A DNA stretch of 64,000 nucleotides from Chitinophagaceae bacterium (GCA_016720825.1 JADKJV010000001.1:62001-126000); one strand, 5' to 3'. Shown: positions 15,973 through 25,126, counted from the first letter of the stretch. Notes: generated by a model from the letters alone, not told the origin. Numbers and translations: made by a program.

Positions 15973-17418
15973 ATGAATACTACAAAATCCAGAGCAGACC
16001 AGCTGATTACGGAAGATGGCGAATCATTCCGTAATCAGTTGGCAACTGTAGACGCGAAAGGAAAGAGGAAATGGATATATGCACTGAAACCTAAGGGGAA
16101 ACTGTACAATATCCGTACAATCGTAAGCCTCGTATTTTTCGGGCTTTTTTTCACCCTTCCATTTATCAAACTGCACGGCCAGCCTTTATTCCTGTTTAAC
16201 ATCCCCGAAGCTGAGTTTATCATTTTCGGCAAGATTTTCTGGCCGCATGATTTTTTCATCTTCGGCATTATCATGATCACGTTTATCGTGTTCATTGTGT
16301 TGTTCACTGCTGCATTCGGACGTCTTTTCTGCGGCTGGATTTGCCCCCAGACCGTTTTCATGGAAATGCTGTTCCGCAAGCTGGAATACCTCATTGAAGG
16401 GGATGCTCCCCGCCAGCGTATGCTGAAACAGGAAGGATGGACCGCACATAAAATCAGGGTTAAACTGACCAAACACCTGGTATTTTACCTGATGGCATTT
16501 ATCATCGCCAATTATTTCCTCGCATATATAATCGGTGCTGATGAACTGATAAAAATTATTACAGAACCCGTAGGCCAGCATACCGTGGGCTTTTTTGCCT
16601 TATTGTTATTCTCTGGTATTTTTTACGGGGTCTATTCTTATTTCCGCGAACAGGCCTGCACGGTAATCTGTCCTTATGGCCGCCTGCAGGGTGTATTGCT
16701 TGACCGCAATTCCATGATCGTGGCCTATGATCACAAAAGAGGTGAACCCCGCGGTAAATTCCGCAAGCATGCAGATGAATCCACCGCTCACGGGGATTGC
16801 ATTGACTGCTTCCATTGCGTGAAAGTTTGCCCCACCGGTATTGATATCCGTAATGGCACACAGATGGAATGTGTGGGTTGCACAGCATGTATTGATGCCT
16901 GTAATGAAATTATGGATGCCACAGGTAAACCCCGTGGCCTTGTCCGTTATGCGTCAGAAAACGGCATCGAAGACAAAAAACCATTACGCTATACAGGCCG
17001 GATGAAATTTTACACGGTAATCCTGATCATCCTGGGTACTTTGCTCACGTTCCTGTTAATATCCAGGAAAGATGTGGATGCTTCCATCGTACGGCAGACC
17101 GGTATCCTGTACCAGGAAAGAGGCACCGACAGCCTGTCGAACCTGTTTAATATTTCGATTGAAAATAAAACCATCAACGAAATTCCTATCCAGCTGAGAC
17201 TGGAAGGCGACCAGAAAGGAAAAGGCTATGTACAGCTCATCGGAGCAGAATATATCCACGTGAAGAAAAGCGGTATGGGAACAGGATCATTCTTTGTGGT
17301 GCTGCCCCGCAGTGAAGTACACAAGGTTAAAAACAGGATTCACATTGGACTGTACCAGGGCGATAAAAAAATCACTGAAGTAGGCACTAACTTTATGGGG
17401 CCCTTTGGTGTGCGTTGA
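15973..17418 (+). CDS. ccoG: CcoG/FixG/RdxA, cbb3 oxidase accessory Fe-S protein
   Basis: 481 residues. N-terminal membrane helices include the FCGWICPQT motif; a second Cys pair occurs in REQACTVICPYGRLQG. The ferredoxin domain has CIDCFHCVKVCPTG and CVGCTACIDACNE (about residues 276-316), two 4Fe-4S clusters. A C-terminal Ig-like domain (FixG_C) follows. CcoG reduces Cu(II) for delivery to the oxidase. It starts 7 bp after ccoP. Confidence 0.94.
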   Translation: MNTTKSRADQLITEDGESFRNQLATVDAKGKRKWIYALKPKGKLYNIRTIVSLVFFGLFFTLPFIKLHGQPLFLFNIPEAEFIIFGKIFWPHDFFIFGIIMITFIVFIVLFTAAFGRLFCGWICPQTVFMEMLFRKLEYLIEGDAPRQRMLKQEGWTAHKIRVKLTKHLVFYLMAFIIANYFLAYIIGADELIKIITEPVGQHTVGFFALLLFSGIFYGVYSYFREQACTVICPYGRLQGVLLDRNSMIVAYDHKRGEPRGKFRKHADESTAHGDCIDCFHCVKVCPTGIDIRNGTQMECVGCTACIDACNEIMDATGKPRGLVRYASENGIEDKKPLRYTGRMKFYTVILIILGTLLTFLLISRKDVDASIVRQTGILYQERGTDSLSNLFNISIENKTINEIPIQLRLEGDQKGKGYVQLIGAEYIHVKKSGMGTGSFFVVLPRSEVHKVKNRIHIGLYQGDKKITEVGTNFMGPFGVR

Positions 17419-17439
17419 TAACTCCTAAAAACAAAAACC

Positions 17440-17877
17440 ATGAACTGGGGATACAGACTTTTATTCACTTTTCTCGCCTTTGGCGCGATGATTGGCTACC
17501 TGGTGATCCGTTCATTCGGTACCACGTACGAACTGGTGGAAAAAGATTATTACAGCAACGAGCTGGCCTACCAGAAAGTGATTGATGCGAATAAACGTAC
17601 CAATCTGCTGCAGACTTCCCTCACCCTGAACCAAACGGATGCCGGTATTACACTGCAACTGCCAGCAGAAATGAAAAATAAAAAGGTAACAGGTACTGTC
17701 TGGTTTTACTGCGACTACGACCAGCGCAAAGACTTCCGCATCGGCCTGCAAACAGATACAGATGCAGCACAGCTGATTGATGTAAATAAAATCAGCCCCG
17801 GTGATTACCTTGTAAAAACCACCTGGGATTGTGATGGACAGAGTTATTATGCTGAGAGGCTAATGAAGGTAAAATAA
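17440..17877 (+). CDS. ccoH: CcoH/FixH family assembly protein
   Basis: 145 residues. One N-terminal membrane helix (WGYRLLFTFLAFGAMIGYLV) precedes the FixH pattern ELVEKDYYSNELAYQKVID and a periplasmic beta-rich domain. FixH/CcoH interacts with the copper ATPase and the oxidase during assembly. It follows ccoG by 21 bp, and its stop overlaps the ATG of the next gene (TAATG). Confidence 0.88.
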   Translation: MNWGYRLLFTFLAFGAMIGYLVIRSFGTTYELVEKDYYSNELAYQKVIDANKRTNLLQTSLTLNQTDAGITLQLPAEMKNKKVTGTVWFYCDYDQRKDFRIGLQTDTDAAQLIDVNKISPGDYLVKTTWDCDGQSYYAERLMKVK

Positions 17878-18587
17878 TGTGGATCCCGCTGATGATATCA
17901 GGATTAACGGCCGGATTGGCCGGCAGCCTTCACTGCGCAGGTATGTGCGGGCCGTTGAGCCTTGCCCTGCCGATCCACTCCCTCTCACCCGGCCGCAAAC
18001 TGGTTTCCTTATTACTTTATCAGACAGGCCGGCTTATTACTTATTCTTTTCTTGGATTACTGGTTGCACTGGCCGGCCGCATGGTATATACTGGCGGATT
18101 CCAGCGCTGGTTTTCTATTGGCGCCGGATCACTGATCCTGGTTCTTGCAGCCGGTTATTTTTTACAGAAAGAACTGATCCGTTTTGGATGGCTCAGCCGT
18201 TTTTACGGTGGTCTTCAATCCCTGATTGGCAAAATCCTGAAAAGCAAATCCGGTCCTGCCGGTTTCCTGCTCATGGGTATGGCCAACGGATTACTCCCCT
18301 GCGGCATGGTATACATTGCACTGCTGGTAAGTGTTTCATTTGCCGCCAGTTTCCAGAGTGTGGCCTTCATGGCTTTCTTTGGACTGGGTACCTTCCCGAT
18401 GATGATGATGATTGCCTATGCAGGCCACTTGCTCAAACCTTCTTTCCGGTCTGCCATGCGCCAGGCGTTCCCGATCATGGTAACACTGATGGGAATCCTG
18501 CTGATCCTTCGCGGACTCAATCTGGGCATACCTTTCCTCAGCCCGGGTTTACCGGCAGCACCCGGCCAGGCCGTGGTTTGCCATTAA
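17877..18587 (+). CDS. Sulfite exporter TauE/SafE family membrane protein (COG2836-type)
   Basis: 236 residues with about six membrane helices. The N-terminal SLHCAGMCGPLSLALP motif (residues 15-30) and GMANGLLPCGMVY near 139 are typical of the heavy-metal-associated SafE/DsbD-like family usually found at the end of cco clusters. A role in copper handling for oxidase assembly is inferred from position. Another open frame (17879-18598) is an out-of-frame shadow. The gene ends one base before the stop of the convergent kinase. Confidence 0.85.
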   Translation: MWIPLMISGLTAGLAGSLHCAGMCGPLSLALPIHSLSPGRKLVSLLLYQTGRLITYSFLGLLVALAGRMVYTGGFQRWFSIGAGSLILVLAAGYFLQKELIRFGWLSRFYGGLQSLIGKILKSKSGPAGFLLMGMANGLLPCGMVYIALLVSVSFAASFQSVAFMAFFGLGTFPMMMMIAYAGHLLKPSFRSAMRQAFPIMVTLMGILLILRGLNLGIPFLSPGLPAAPGQAVVCH

Positions 18588-20146
18588 TTAATCCTTAAAT
18601 GGTGGTAATGTAACGGTGAAGGCTGTGCCTTCTTCCAGTTTGCTGTACATGGTAATATCTCCACGCAGCAGGTTCACATATCTTTTTACAATAGGAAGGC
18701 CGAGACCTGTTCCCTGTATATTAGATGCATTTTTGGCACGGAAGAAAGTGGCAAACAAATGAGGCTGGTCTTCTTCCGGTATACCCATGCCTTCATCACG
18801 CACACGAAGTGTTAACTTATCGGATTCAGAAACACATTCCATATGAATAATTTTCCCTTCCGGAGAAAACTTGATGGCATTCGACACCAGGTTCAGGCTG
18901 ATGTTTTTCAGCATGCGTTTGTCGGTAAGGAATTCCGTATTACCGGAGAACTTACATTCAATATCCTGTCCGGGTTTAAGCTGCACCCGCATTTCTTCCA
19001 TGATATCTTCCAGGAAATCTTTCACATTAAATAACACGGGAGTGATTCCCACTTTCCCTTCTTCCAGTTTACCCAGCGACAGGAAGTCTTCCAGCAGTTC
19101 ATTCATGTGATTCACAGAATCCCTGATACGGAGAATATGTTTTTCCCTTTTCTCACGCTCTTCTGTTGTGGGGTATTTAGCCACCAGTGTGGCTGAAGAT
19201 AAAATCGTGCTGAGCGGCGTACGGAATTCATGGGATGCCATGGATACAAACCGGCTTTTGATTTCATTCAGCTGTCTTTCTTTATCCAGCGATTCACTTA
19301 ATTCTCCCTGCGATTGCTCCAGTTTAAGCAACGCCTCTTTGAGGATCTGTGTACGTTCTTCAACTTTTCCTTCCAGCTCAGAATTAAGGCGGCGGATATC
19401 TGAACTGATTTTTCCAGTTCGATTTTCTGCCGCAGCAGGTTTTTCTCAATTTCTTTCCGGGTTGTAATATCAACAATAAAAGCAATTACAAAGGATTCAT
19501 TGTTTTGCAGGTAATGGCTGAGACTGATCTCCACCGGGAATTCAGATTTGTCTTTCCGGGTTGCAAACAGGTCCCTGCCCGTACCCATGGTCCGGTTACC
19601 CGGATGCGTATAAAAACCCTGTCTCAGGTGGACATGTTTATCTGCAAAATGCCAGGGCATCAGTTTTTCAACAAATTCCCCGATCAGTTCCGTTCGGTCA
19701 TAACCAAACATTTTTTCAGCAGCGGGATTCACAAGTACGATTTTCCCGGTTTTATCTGTAAGCAGGATTCCCTCTGTTGCATTTTCAAACAGGGAAGTCA
19801 TGTGGGCTTTTTCATAAGCAAACTGCCGTTGTAATTTTTTCAGCAGGAATACAATACCCACCACGAAAATGATAACCAGCAAAGAATAGGTTTGGGAAAG
19901 CAGGCCTTTCATGCCATTTCCGCTGCCGGCTTCCAGATAAATAGCCAGGCAGGTCATTACAATCATACTGATTACACCGGCCAGTAATGTGGGCCGGGTT
20001 CCGGGTACAAATGCGGTCAATACAATAATAATCAGCATCCCGCTCACGGTAAGTTCAAAGCTCTAGAATGCCGCGCCCAGTGTAAGGGAAAGCACAAAAA
20101 CGAGGACAGAATAAAAAATAACGATACCGCTGTTAAGCTTGTACAT
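18588..20146 (-). pseudogene. Membrane PAS sensor histidine kinase, one frameshift and one in-frame stop
   Basis: Reconstructed from ATG 20146. Three to four N-terminal membrane helices are followed by a PAS domain (LFENATEGILLTDKTGKIV...), a coiled coil, HisKA with phospho-acceptor His in MASHEFRTPLS, and HATPase_c with N (NLVSNAIKFSPEG), DEGMGIP and GTGLGLPI boxes. Two lesions are seen: a TAG at 20063-20065 (…LGAAF|SFELTVSG, probably a Trp codon), and a missing base in the T5 run at 19409-19413, which restores EKISSDIRRLNSELEGKVEERT. Both may be sequence errors. ric lies just upstream on the same strand, so it may be co-transcribed from the FNR-type box at 21 kb. It is the best candidate partner of the RR-CRP regulator. 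Confidence 0.85.
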
Positions 20147-20202
20147 GTTTCCGGATTTCGGCGACAAGTTAATTGATAAATGGGAATCCGGGTTCAACCG
20201 TT

Positions 20203-20955
20203 TCAGGCAATCTGCAGGAGTTCATTTTCCATCGCGATAGCACGTGGAAACAGGATTTCGTTTTCGAGGAATAAATGCTGGACGATATCGGCGTCGAGTT
20301 CTTTCAGGAGGGCGAAAATCACTTTATGGTTCATACTCGCAGAATCGGGAGCATCGTAAAACTGGGTGAGTTTACGCATCCGGTTCAGGGTCATATTCAT
20401 GGAGCTGTGCTCATGATGCATCATCGCTTCAACAGGCTTGCGGAGTGTTCTTACCAGCAGGCTGGCATAACTGTCCCTGTTTTCATAAGCATGCCCGATC
20501 TGGCGGATGTAGGGGAACATGATTTCCTCTTCCTCTTTCAGGTGGGGGATCATCCCTTTGGCGAGTACATCAAAAATATCTTTGAGTTCACGGAGATAAG
20601 GGAATTTCTGTTCATTTCCTTCCACAAAACGATCCAGTTCACCTTTGATCTGGGGTAAAAACAACCGCAGGTACTCGTGATGGACGTGGATGATATAATC
20701 AGACAGGAAATCGGTGGACCATTCGCGGAAAGGGAGCTGGGGTGACACCCTCACATCCCGGGAAATCTGGCGGAGTTCGTCCATAACCTGTTCGGCATTC
20801 AGACTGTTGTTTTCCAGAACAAGTGCCAGGGGCAGGTTTTCGGCAAACGAGTAATCAATCCGGTATCTATTAAATACCAGGGCCGTACGGTAATTCCTCT
20901 TTACAATTTCCGACGCACTCAGATTCAGATCTATACTATTTCCCGAAGGATTCAT
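20203..20955 (-). CDS. ric: Ric/ScdA/YtfE-like hemerythrin protein
   Basis: 250 residues. The N-terminal DUF542-like segment (about 13-60) is followed by a hemerythrin-like four-helix domain with HVHHEYLR, PHLKEEEEIMFPYI, MMHHEHSS and VQHLFLENEILFP, which supply the His/Glu ligands of a di-iron site. Family members repair Fe-S clusters after NO or oxidative damage. The DUF542 part has lost the usual Cys-Cys pair (IDYSFAEN in place of IDFCCGG). An FNR-type box ends 47 bp upstream, which fits NO response. Confidence 0.85.
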   Translation of the reverse strand: MNPSGNSIDLNLSASEIVKRNYRTALVFNRYRIDYSFAENLPLALVLENNSLNAEQVMDELRQISRDVRVSPQLPFREWSTDFLSDYIIHVHHEYLRLFLPQIKGELDRFVEGNEQKFPYLRELKDIFDVLAKGMIPHLKEEEEIMFPYIRQIGHAYENRDSYASLLVRTLRKPVEAMMHHEHSSMNMTLNRMRKLTQFYDAPDSASMNHKVIFALLKELDADIVQHLFLENEILFPRAIAMENELLQIA

Positions 20956-21002
20956 TGTCTCCTTTTAAAACGGAAATATAGAAACCTCGTTTCCCTAAAA
21001 TC

Positions 21003-21016
21003 CTGATTTTAATCAA
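21003..21016 (-). promoter_or_regulatory. FNR-type box upstream of ric
   Basis: On the minus strand TTGAT-TAAA-ATCAG, 9 of 10 positions of the FNR consensus. Its last base is G, like the norC and RR-CRP boxes. Confidence 0.7.
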
Positions 21017-21115
21017 GTGATTTCTGAAGATTATCATAAAATCCGATGATTCGAATCCTAACCGGAATCAGACAAAAGCATGACAAACATCAGTTATTTG
21101 AATTTCCCCCGGCTT

Positions 21116-21225
21116 TAGTTTTGGTACTGTAGTTAAGGTCAAACGCTTACTATATGGCTCAGGGAGTGAGCCGTAGTTGGTTTTTGTTTTCAATGCGACC
21201 CCCGGTTCCCCGGGGGTTTTTTTTT
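21116..21225 (+). ncRNA. Candidate small RNA or terminated leader
   Basis: TAGTTTTG (21116-21123) is a perfect TAnnTTTG -7 box, although the nearest TTTG (21097-21100) is only 15 bp upstream. The predicted transcript of about 90 nt can form TAGTTAAG/CTTACTA (21130-21152, one bulge) and GGCTCA/TGAGCC (21156-21172). It ends in a strong terminator, ACCCCCGG/CCGGGGGT (21198-21217) plus nine T. It may be a free small RNA or an attenuating leader for the lipoprotein at 21247. No known RNA family was recognised. Confidence 0.5.
21198..21225 (+). terminator. Strong intrinsic terminator upstream of the lipoprotein gene
   Basis: An 8-bp GC-rich stem (21198-21205 with 21210-21217), TTCC loop, then nine T. 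It lies 22 bp before the ATG at 21247, so either the lipoprotein is transcribed from inside or readthrough is regulated. Confidence 0.85.
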
Positions 21226-21246
21226 GTTTCTGATTAACTTTATACC

Positions 21247-21624
21247 ATGCTGAAATTAGTTTTCGGACTATCCCTGATCCTCCTTGCAGCCTGTAACAAA
21301 GACAGTTCGGGGGTTAACGACCATGTTTTTCCCGTTATAAACCTGCAAACCCCCACCAACGGACAGGTCTTGCCCAACGGGGTGGCCTTTCATATCAAGG
21401 GTACCATTTCTGACGATCAATACATTTCCCAGGCCCATGTCCACGTCAATAATAATACTACCGGCGCTGAACTGATGGATGTGCACCTCTACCCCAACGG
21501 TTCTTCAGCCAGTTTTGATGAAACATTTACCCCCGTGGCAGGTATTACTTATAATGTTACCATCATGGCCCAGGACCGGGCAACCAATCTTTCAACCACA
21601 ACGGTGATCGTTACCTGCAACTGA
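21247..21624 (+). CDS. Small lipoprotein with Ig-like domain (DUF4625-like)
   Basis: 125 residues. A signal peptide with lipobox LLAAC (Cys16) is followed by a beta-rich domain with PVINLQTPTNGQVLPNG, FHIKGTISDDQYISQAHVHV and NVTIMAQDRATNLSTTTV, resembling DUF4625/cadherin-like folds. It is anchored to a membrane, with unknown function. trmD starts 20 bp downstream, so the two may share a transcript. Confidence 0.75.
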   Translation: MLKLVFGLSLILLAACNKDSSGVNDHVFPVINLQTPTNGQVLPNGVAFHIKGTISDDQYISQAHVHVNNNTTGAELMDVHLYPNGSSASFDETFTPVAGITYNVTIMAQDRATNLSTTTVIVTCN

Positions 21625-21644
21625 CATTGGATTATCTTTGAAAA

Positions 21645-22325
21645 ATGAACATTGATATCCTGACTGTTATTCCGGAACTGCTGGAAAGCCCGCTCAGCCA
21701 CAGTATTATGAAAAGGGCCCGCGATAAAGGCCTGTTAACCGTGCAGGTCCATCATCTCCGCAAATGGGCCGTGAATGAATATGGCCAGGTTGACGATTAC
21801 CAGTATGGCGGTGGCGCCGGCATGGTCATGATGTGCGAACCACTGGCAAAAGCCATTGAAGAATTATCTGCTGATAAACCCTACGACGAGATCATTTATT
21901 TTACACCCGACGGGCAAACCCTGAACCAGCAAACGGTGAATGGTTTGTCGCTGAAAGGGAATTTGCTGATGATCTGCGGTCATTATAAAGGCATTGATGA
22001 AAGAATCCGGGAGCATTATGTAACCCGTGAAATTTCAATCGGTGATTATGTGCTCAGTGGCGGCGAATTGCCGGCTGCTATTCTGGTTGATGCAATCGGC
22101 CGTTTACTGCCCGGTGTATTGGGTGACGAAACTTCTGCCCTGTTTGATTCCTTCCAGGATAATATGCTGGCCCCGCCGGTGTATACAAGACCCGTGGATT
22201 TCCGCGGCTGGAAAGTACCTGATGTATTAATGAGCGGCGATCACCGGAAAATTGAAGAGTGGAGAATGGACCAGTCAATGGCACGGACAAAGGAAAGAAG
22301 GCCGGATTTGTTTGAAAATGATTAA
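21645..22325 (+). CDS. trmD: tRNA (guanine37-N1)-methyltransferase
   Basis: 226 residues, the usual TrmD size. It methylates G37 of tRNAs to prevent frameshifting, using SAM bound in a trefoil knot. Family motifs: DDYQYGGGAGMVM, YFTPDGQTLNQ, LLMICGHYKGIDERI, EISIGDYVLSGGELPA, and DNMLAPPVYTRPVDFRG. It is not next to rimM or rplS here. Confidence 0.96.
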   Translation: MNIDILTVIPELLESPLSHSIMKRARDKGLLTVQVHHLRKWAVNEYGQVDDYQYGGGAGMVMMCEPLAKAIEELSADKPYDEIIYFTPDGQTLNQQTVNGLSLKGNLLMICGHYKGIDERIREHYVTREISIGDYVLSGGELPAAILVDAIGRLLPGVLGDETSALFDSFQDNMLAPPVYTRPVDFRGWKVPDVLMSGDHRKIEEWRMDQSMARTKERRPDLFEND

Positions 22326-22327
22326 AT

Positions 22328-22412
22328 AAAATTCCAAAATACAAATTCCAAACAGTTACACTGCATACTAATCGTGGATGTTTGGAATTTGGATTTTGGG
22401 ATTTGGAATTTC
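22328..22412. repeat. TTCCAAA/TTTGGAA inverted repeat between trmD and the oxidoreductase
   Basis: AAATTCCAAAATACAAATTC... on the left is mirrored by TTTGGAATTTGGATTTTGGG... on the right around an unrelated centre (22355-22378). It is the same repeat family as 3795-3840 and could act as terminator for trmD. Confidence 0.6.
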
Positions 22413-22425
22413 TTAATATTTGTAT

Positions 22426-23871
22426 ATGGATAAAAACAGAAGACAATTCCTCCGCAACATTGCCCTGGGTACCGGTGTACTCGGCACAGGCTTACCTGCT
22501 CTCGCTACTGAGTGGGGCGTAACAGACGAATCAATGGCTTTCTCTTCGGACCAGGAAAAAAAAGGCCAGGTATTTAATATGTCAGGTTATGCAGCACCCA
22601 AACTGGATGTGGTACGCATTGGCGTAATCGGATTAGGTCAGCGAGGTTCAGAAGCGGTTGAAAGACTCAGTTATATAGATGGCGTAGAAATAGTCGCGCT
22701 TTGCGATAAATATCCCGACCGGGTGACTGCTTCCCAAAAAACGCTGGAGAAAATGAAAAGGCCCAGGGGCAGGGAATTCAGCGGTGAAGAAGGATGGAAA
22801 GCGTTGTGTGAGAATAATGATATTGATCTCGTTTACACACCAACGCCCTGGCACCTGCATACACCCATCGCTGTTTATGCCATGAAGCATGGTAAACATG
22901 CAGCAACAGAAGTGCCCGCAGCTAAAACACTGGATGAATGCTGGGAACTGGTGGAAACTTCTGAAAAAACAAAGAAGCATTGCATGATGCTGGAGAACTG
23001 CTGTTACGATTTTTTTGAATTACTCACGCTCAACATGGTTCGCAACGGCATGTTTGGTGAAGTACTGCATGTGGAAGGTGCCTATATCCACGACCTGAGT
23101 AAAGACTGGCTCTTCAATAAAAATGCTTACGCAGATATGTGGAGGCTGAAGGAAAATGCCACCAGGAATGGTAACCTGTACCCAACGCATGGTCTTGGTC
23201 CTGTGGCCCAATGCCTGAATATAAATCGTGGCGACCGGATGGATCACATGGTGAGTATGAGCACGGACGATTTTTCGTTGGGTAAAATGGCGGATGATCT
23301 GACGGTAAATGATGCATTCTTCGCCGCTTTCACCGGAAAGAATTACCGCGGCAATATGAATACTTCCTTGATCAGGACCATACTTGGCAAAACCATGATG
23401 ATCCAGCATGATGTTTCATCACCCCGCCCGTATTCCAGGATTCACGTGGTGAGTGGCACCAAAGGTTCGGCAGGAAAATGGCCTTCACCGGAAAGAATAT
23501 CTTTCGGACACAGCTGGATAAAAAAAGAGGCCCTGGAAGATTTGTATAAAAAATATTCCCCTCCCATTGTAAATCATATCGGCGCAATAGCGAAAGATGT
23601 AGGCGGCCATGGTGGCATGGATTTTATCATGGACTGGCGTTTGATTGATTGTTTACGTAACGGACTGGCGCTCGACCAGGATGTTTATGATGCTGCTGCG
23701 TGGAGCAGTATCGGTCCATTATCTGAAAGATCCGTTGCAAAAAAATCCAGGACCGTTGATATACCCGATTTTACCCGTGGTTCATGGAGCAGTAACAAGC
23801 CTGTAGACCTGAGTTTAAACGGTGGTGCAACAACAGGTGTAAGAGCCGTAAAACCTGATTTGAAAATGTAG
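22426..23871 (+). CDS. Gfo/Idh/MocA family oxidoreductase, GH109-like
   Basis: 481 residues from ATG 22426. A twin-arginine-like start (KNRRQFLRNIALGTG) suggests export. The Rossmann motif is IGVIGLGQRGSEAVERL (about 67-83), with a CDKYPDR adenine-ribose site and the 'TPTPWHLHTPIAVYAMKHGKHAATEVPAAKT' region. NCCYDF, YPTHGLGPVAQCL and GHGGMDF are typical of GH109-type NAD-dependent alpha-N-acetylgalactosaminidases and relatives. Substrate cannot be fixed from sequence; an exported glycosidase with NAD retained is the family precedent. It is a single gene. Confidence 0.85.
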   Translation: MDKNRRQFLRNIALGTGVLGTGLPALATEWGVTDESMAFSSDQEKKGQVFNMSGYAAPKLDVVRIGVIGLGQRGSEAVERLSYIDGVEIVALCDKYPDRVTASQKTLEKMKRPRGREFSGEEGWKALCENNDIDLVYTPTPWHLHTPIAVYAMKHGKHAATEVPAAKTLDECWELVETSEKTKKHCMMLENCCYDFFELLTLNMVRNGMFGEVLHVEGAYIHDLSKDWLFNKNAYADMWRLKENATRNGNLYPTHGLGPVAQCLNINRGDRMDHMVSMSTDDFSLGKMADDLTVNDAFFAAFTGKNYRGNMNTSLIRTILGKTMMIQHDVSSPRPYSRIHVVSGTKGSAGKWPSPERISFGHSWIKKEALEDLYKKYSPPIVNHIGAIAKDVGGHGGMDFIMDWRLIDCLRNGLALDQDVYDAAAWSSIGPLSERSVAKKSRTVDIPDFTRGSWSSNKPVDLSLNGGATTGVRAVKPDLKM

Positions 23872-23944
23872 GTAATGGCCTGTTTATGAATTAGATAAAA
23901 GTCATATTCCAATTCAAAAAATAATCTGATTTTCAAAGTCGAAT

Positions 23945-23960
23945 GCAGTAATTTTACTGC
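23945..23960. promoter_or_regulatory. Inverted repeat upstream of the desaturase (possible operator)
   Basis: GCAGTAA-TT-TTACTGC, a 7-bp inverted repeat with a 2-bp centre, 79 bp upstream of the desaturase ATG. It suits a dimeric repressor, but no regulator is known and chance is possible. Confidence 0.35.
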
Positions 23961-24039
23961 CCAAGCGAACCATTACTGTTTATCGACCTCAACAAGCCCT
24001 GGAAAATCTCAATTTTTTTACACAAAATCTGTTGAATAC

Positions 24040-25113
24040 ATGAAGGCGCTGACCACTGTATCGGATCCCGTTTATGTTGAACCCGCACGTTTCAGCTGGT
24101 ATGAAAAATTCTGGCTGAAGTATATGAATGATAAAAGGGATCTTCCTTTCATTCATTTGCTGACAGCTATCCACATCCTCGTTATTCCTTTGGCAATTGT
24201 CCTTTACACCCCATTACTGAATGGCTGGTACTGGTGGATTGCGTATGTACCTTATTTCTATTTCTCCCAGTTATATTTCAAAGGACCTTTCGGGTTGATG
24301 CTGCATTGCATCAGCCACCGCCGTCTTTTCAAGAAAGGCAAAATGTGGATCTATGATTATGTAATCTGGATTGTATGCCCCTTCTTCGGCCATACACCTG
24401 AAACTTATTTTGTTCACCACATGGGCATGCACCACGTAGAGAACAACATGGTTGATGATGCGAGCAGCACATTGCCTTACCAGCGCGACAGCCTCCGTGG
24501 TTTCATCATGTATTACATACGTTTCCTCTTCCTCGGATTCATAGATACGTTCCTTTATTTCTTTACCCGCAAACGCAGGAAATTCTACATGCGTCTTACT
24601 GCCGGTGAAATTTCTTTCTACCTGTTCTGCGTAGGTATGTGTTTTGTAAACCTGCAGGCCACGCTTTGGATATTCATTATCCCCTTCGTATTTGCAAGGA
24701 TGGTTATGATGCTGGGCAACTGGGCACAACATGCTTTTGTAAACCTGAAAGACCTGGAAGATAATACCATCAATTGCATCAACACCAAGTATAACAACAA
24801 ATGCTGGAACGATGGTTACCATGCAGTTCACCATGTTCGTCCGGCTATGCATTACACAGAGCTGCCTACTGAGTTTTTAAAAAACAAAGACTGGTATGCA
24901 GAAAGGAAAATCCTTGTATTCGACGGTATCCATTACCTGCATGTATTTTTCTGGCTGATGACCAAGCGCTACGATAAACTCGCCGCCAATATGGTCAACA
25001 TCAACAATACTTTTAAAGACGACGCAGAGGCAATAGCGGTGATGAAAGAGCGGACTAAGAAATGGAGTCCCCCGGCAACTGCAGGGCAAGGGACTGTGTT
25101 GAGCCACGCGTGA
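24040..25113 (+). CDS. Fatty acid desaturase family membrane protein
   Basis: 357 residues. The three His boxes of membrane di-iron desaturases or hydroxylases are present: HCISHRR (about 87-93), HHMGMHH (about 128-134) and DGYHAVHH (about 264-271), set among four or more hydrophobic helices. The likely reaction is O2-dependent desaturation or hydroxylation of an acyl chain or lipid in the inner membrane. The exact substrate is unknown. A palindromic repeat separates it from the convergent BNR gene. Confidence 0.82.
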   Translation: MKALTTVSDPVYVEPARFSWYEKFWLKYMNDKRDLPFIHLLTAIHILVIPLAIVLYTPLLNGWYWWIAYVPYFYFSQLYFKGPFGLMLHCISHRRLFKKGKMWIYDYVIWIVCPFFGHTPETYFVHHMGMHHVENNMVDDASSTLPYQRDSLRGFIMYYIRFLFLGFIDTFLYFFTRKRRKFYMRLTAGEISFYLFCVGMCFVNLQATLWIFIIPFVFARMVMMLGNWAQHAFVNLKDLEDNTINCINTKYNNKCWNDGYHAVHHVRPAMHYTELPTEFLKNKDWYAERKILVFDGIHYLHVFFWLMTKRYDKLAANMVNINNTFKDDAEAIAVMKERTKKWSPPATAGQGTVLSHA

Positions 25114-25126
25114 TTAAATTCTTTTA

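Noticed and set aside
17879..18598. 239-residue frame overlapping the SafE-family gene
   Set aside because: Out-of-frame shadow; the other frame has the HCAGMCG motif, membrane helices and the TAATG overlap.
21040..21062. GATTCGAATCC resembling a tRNA T-arm
   Set aside because: No acceptor, D or anticodon arms nearby; it is a small palindrome in the ric upstream region.
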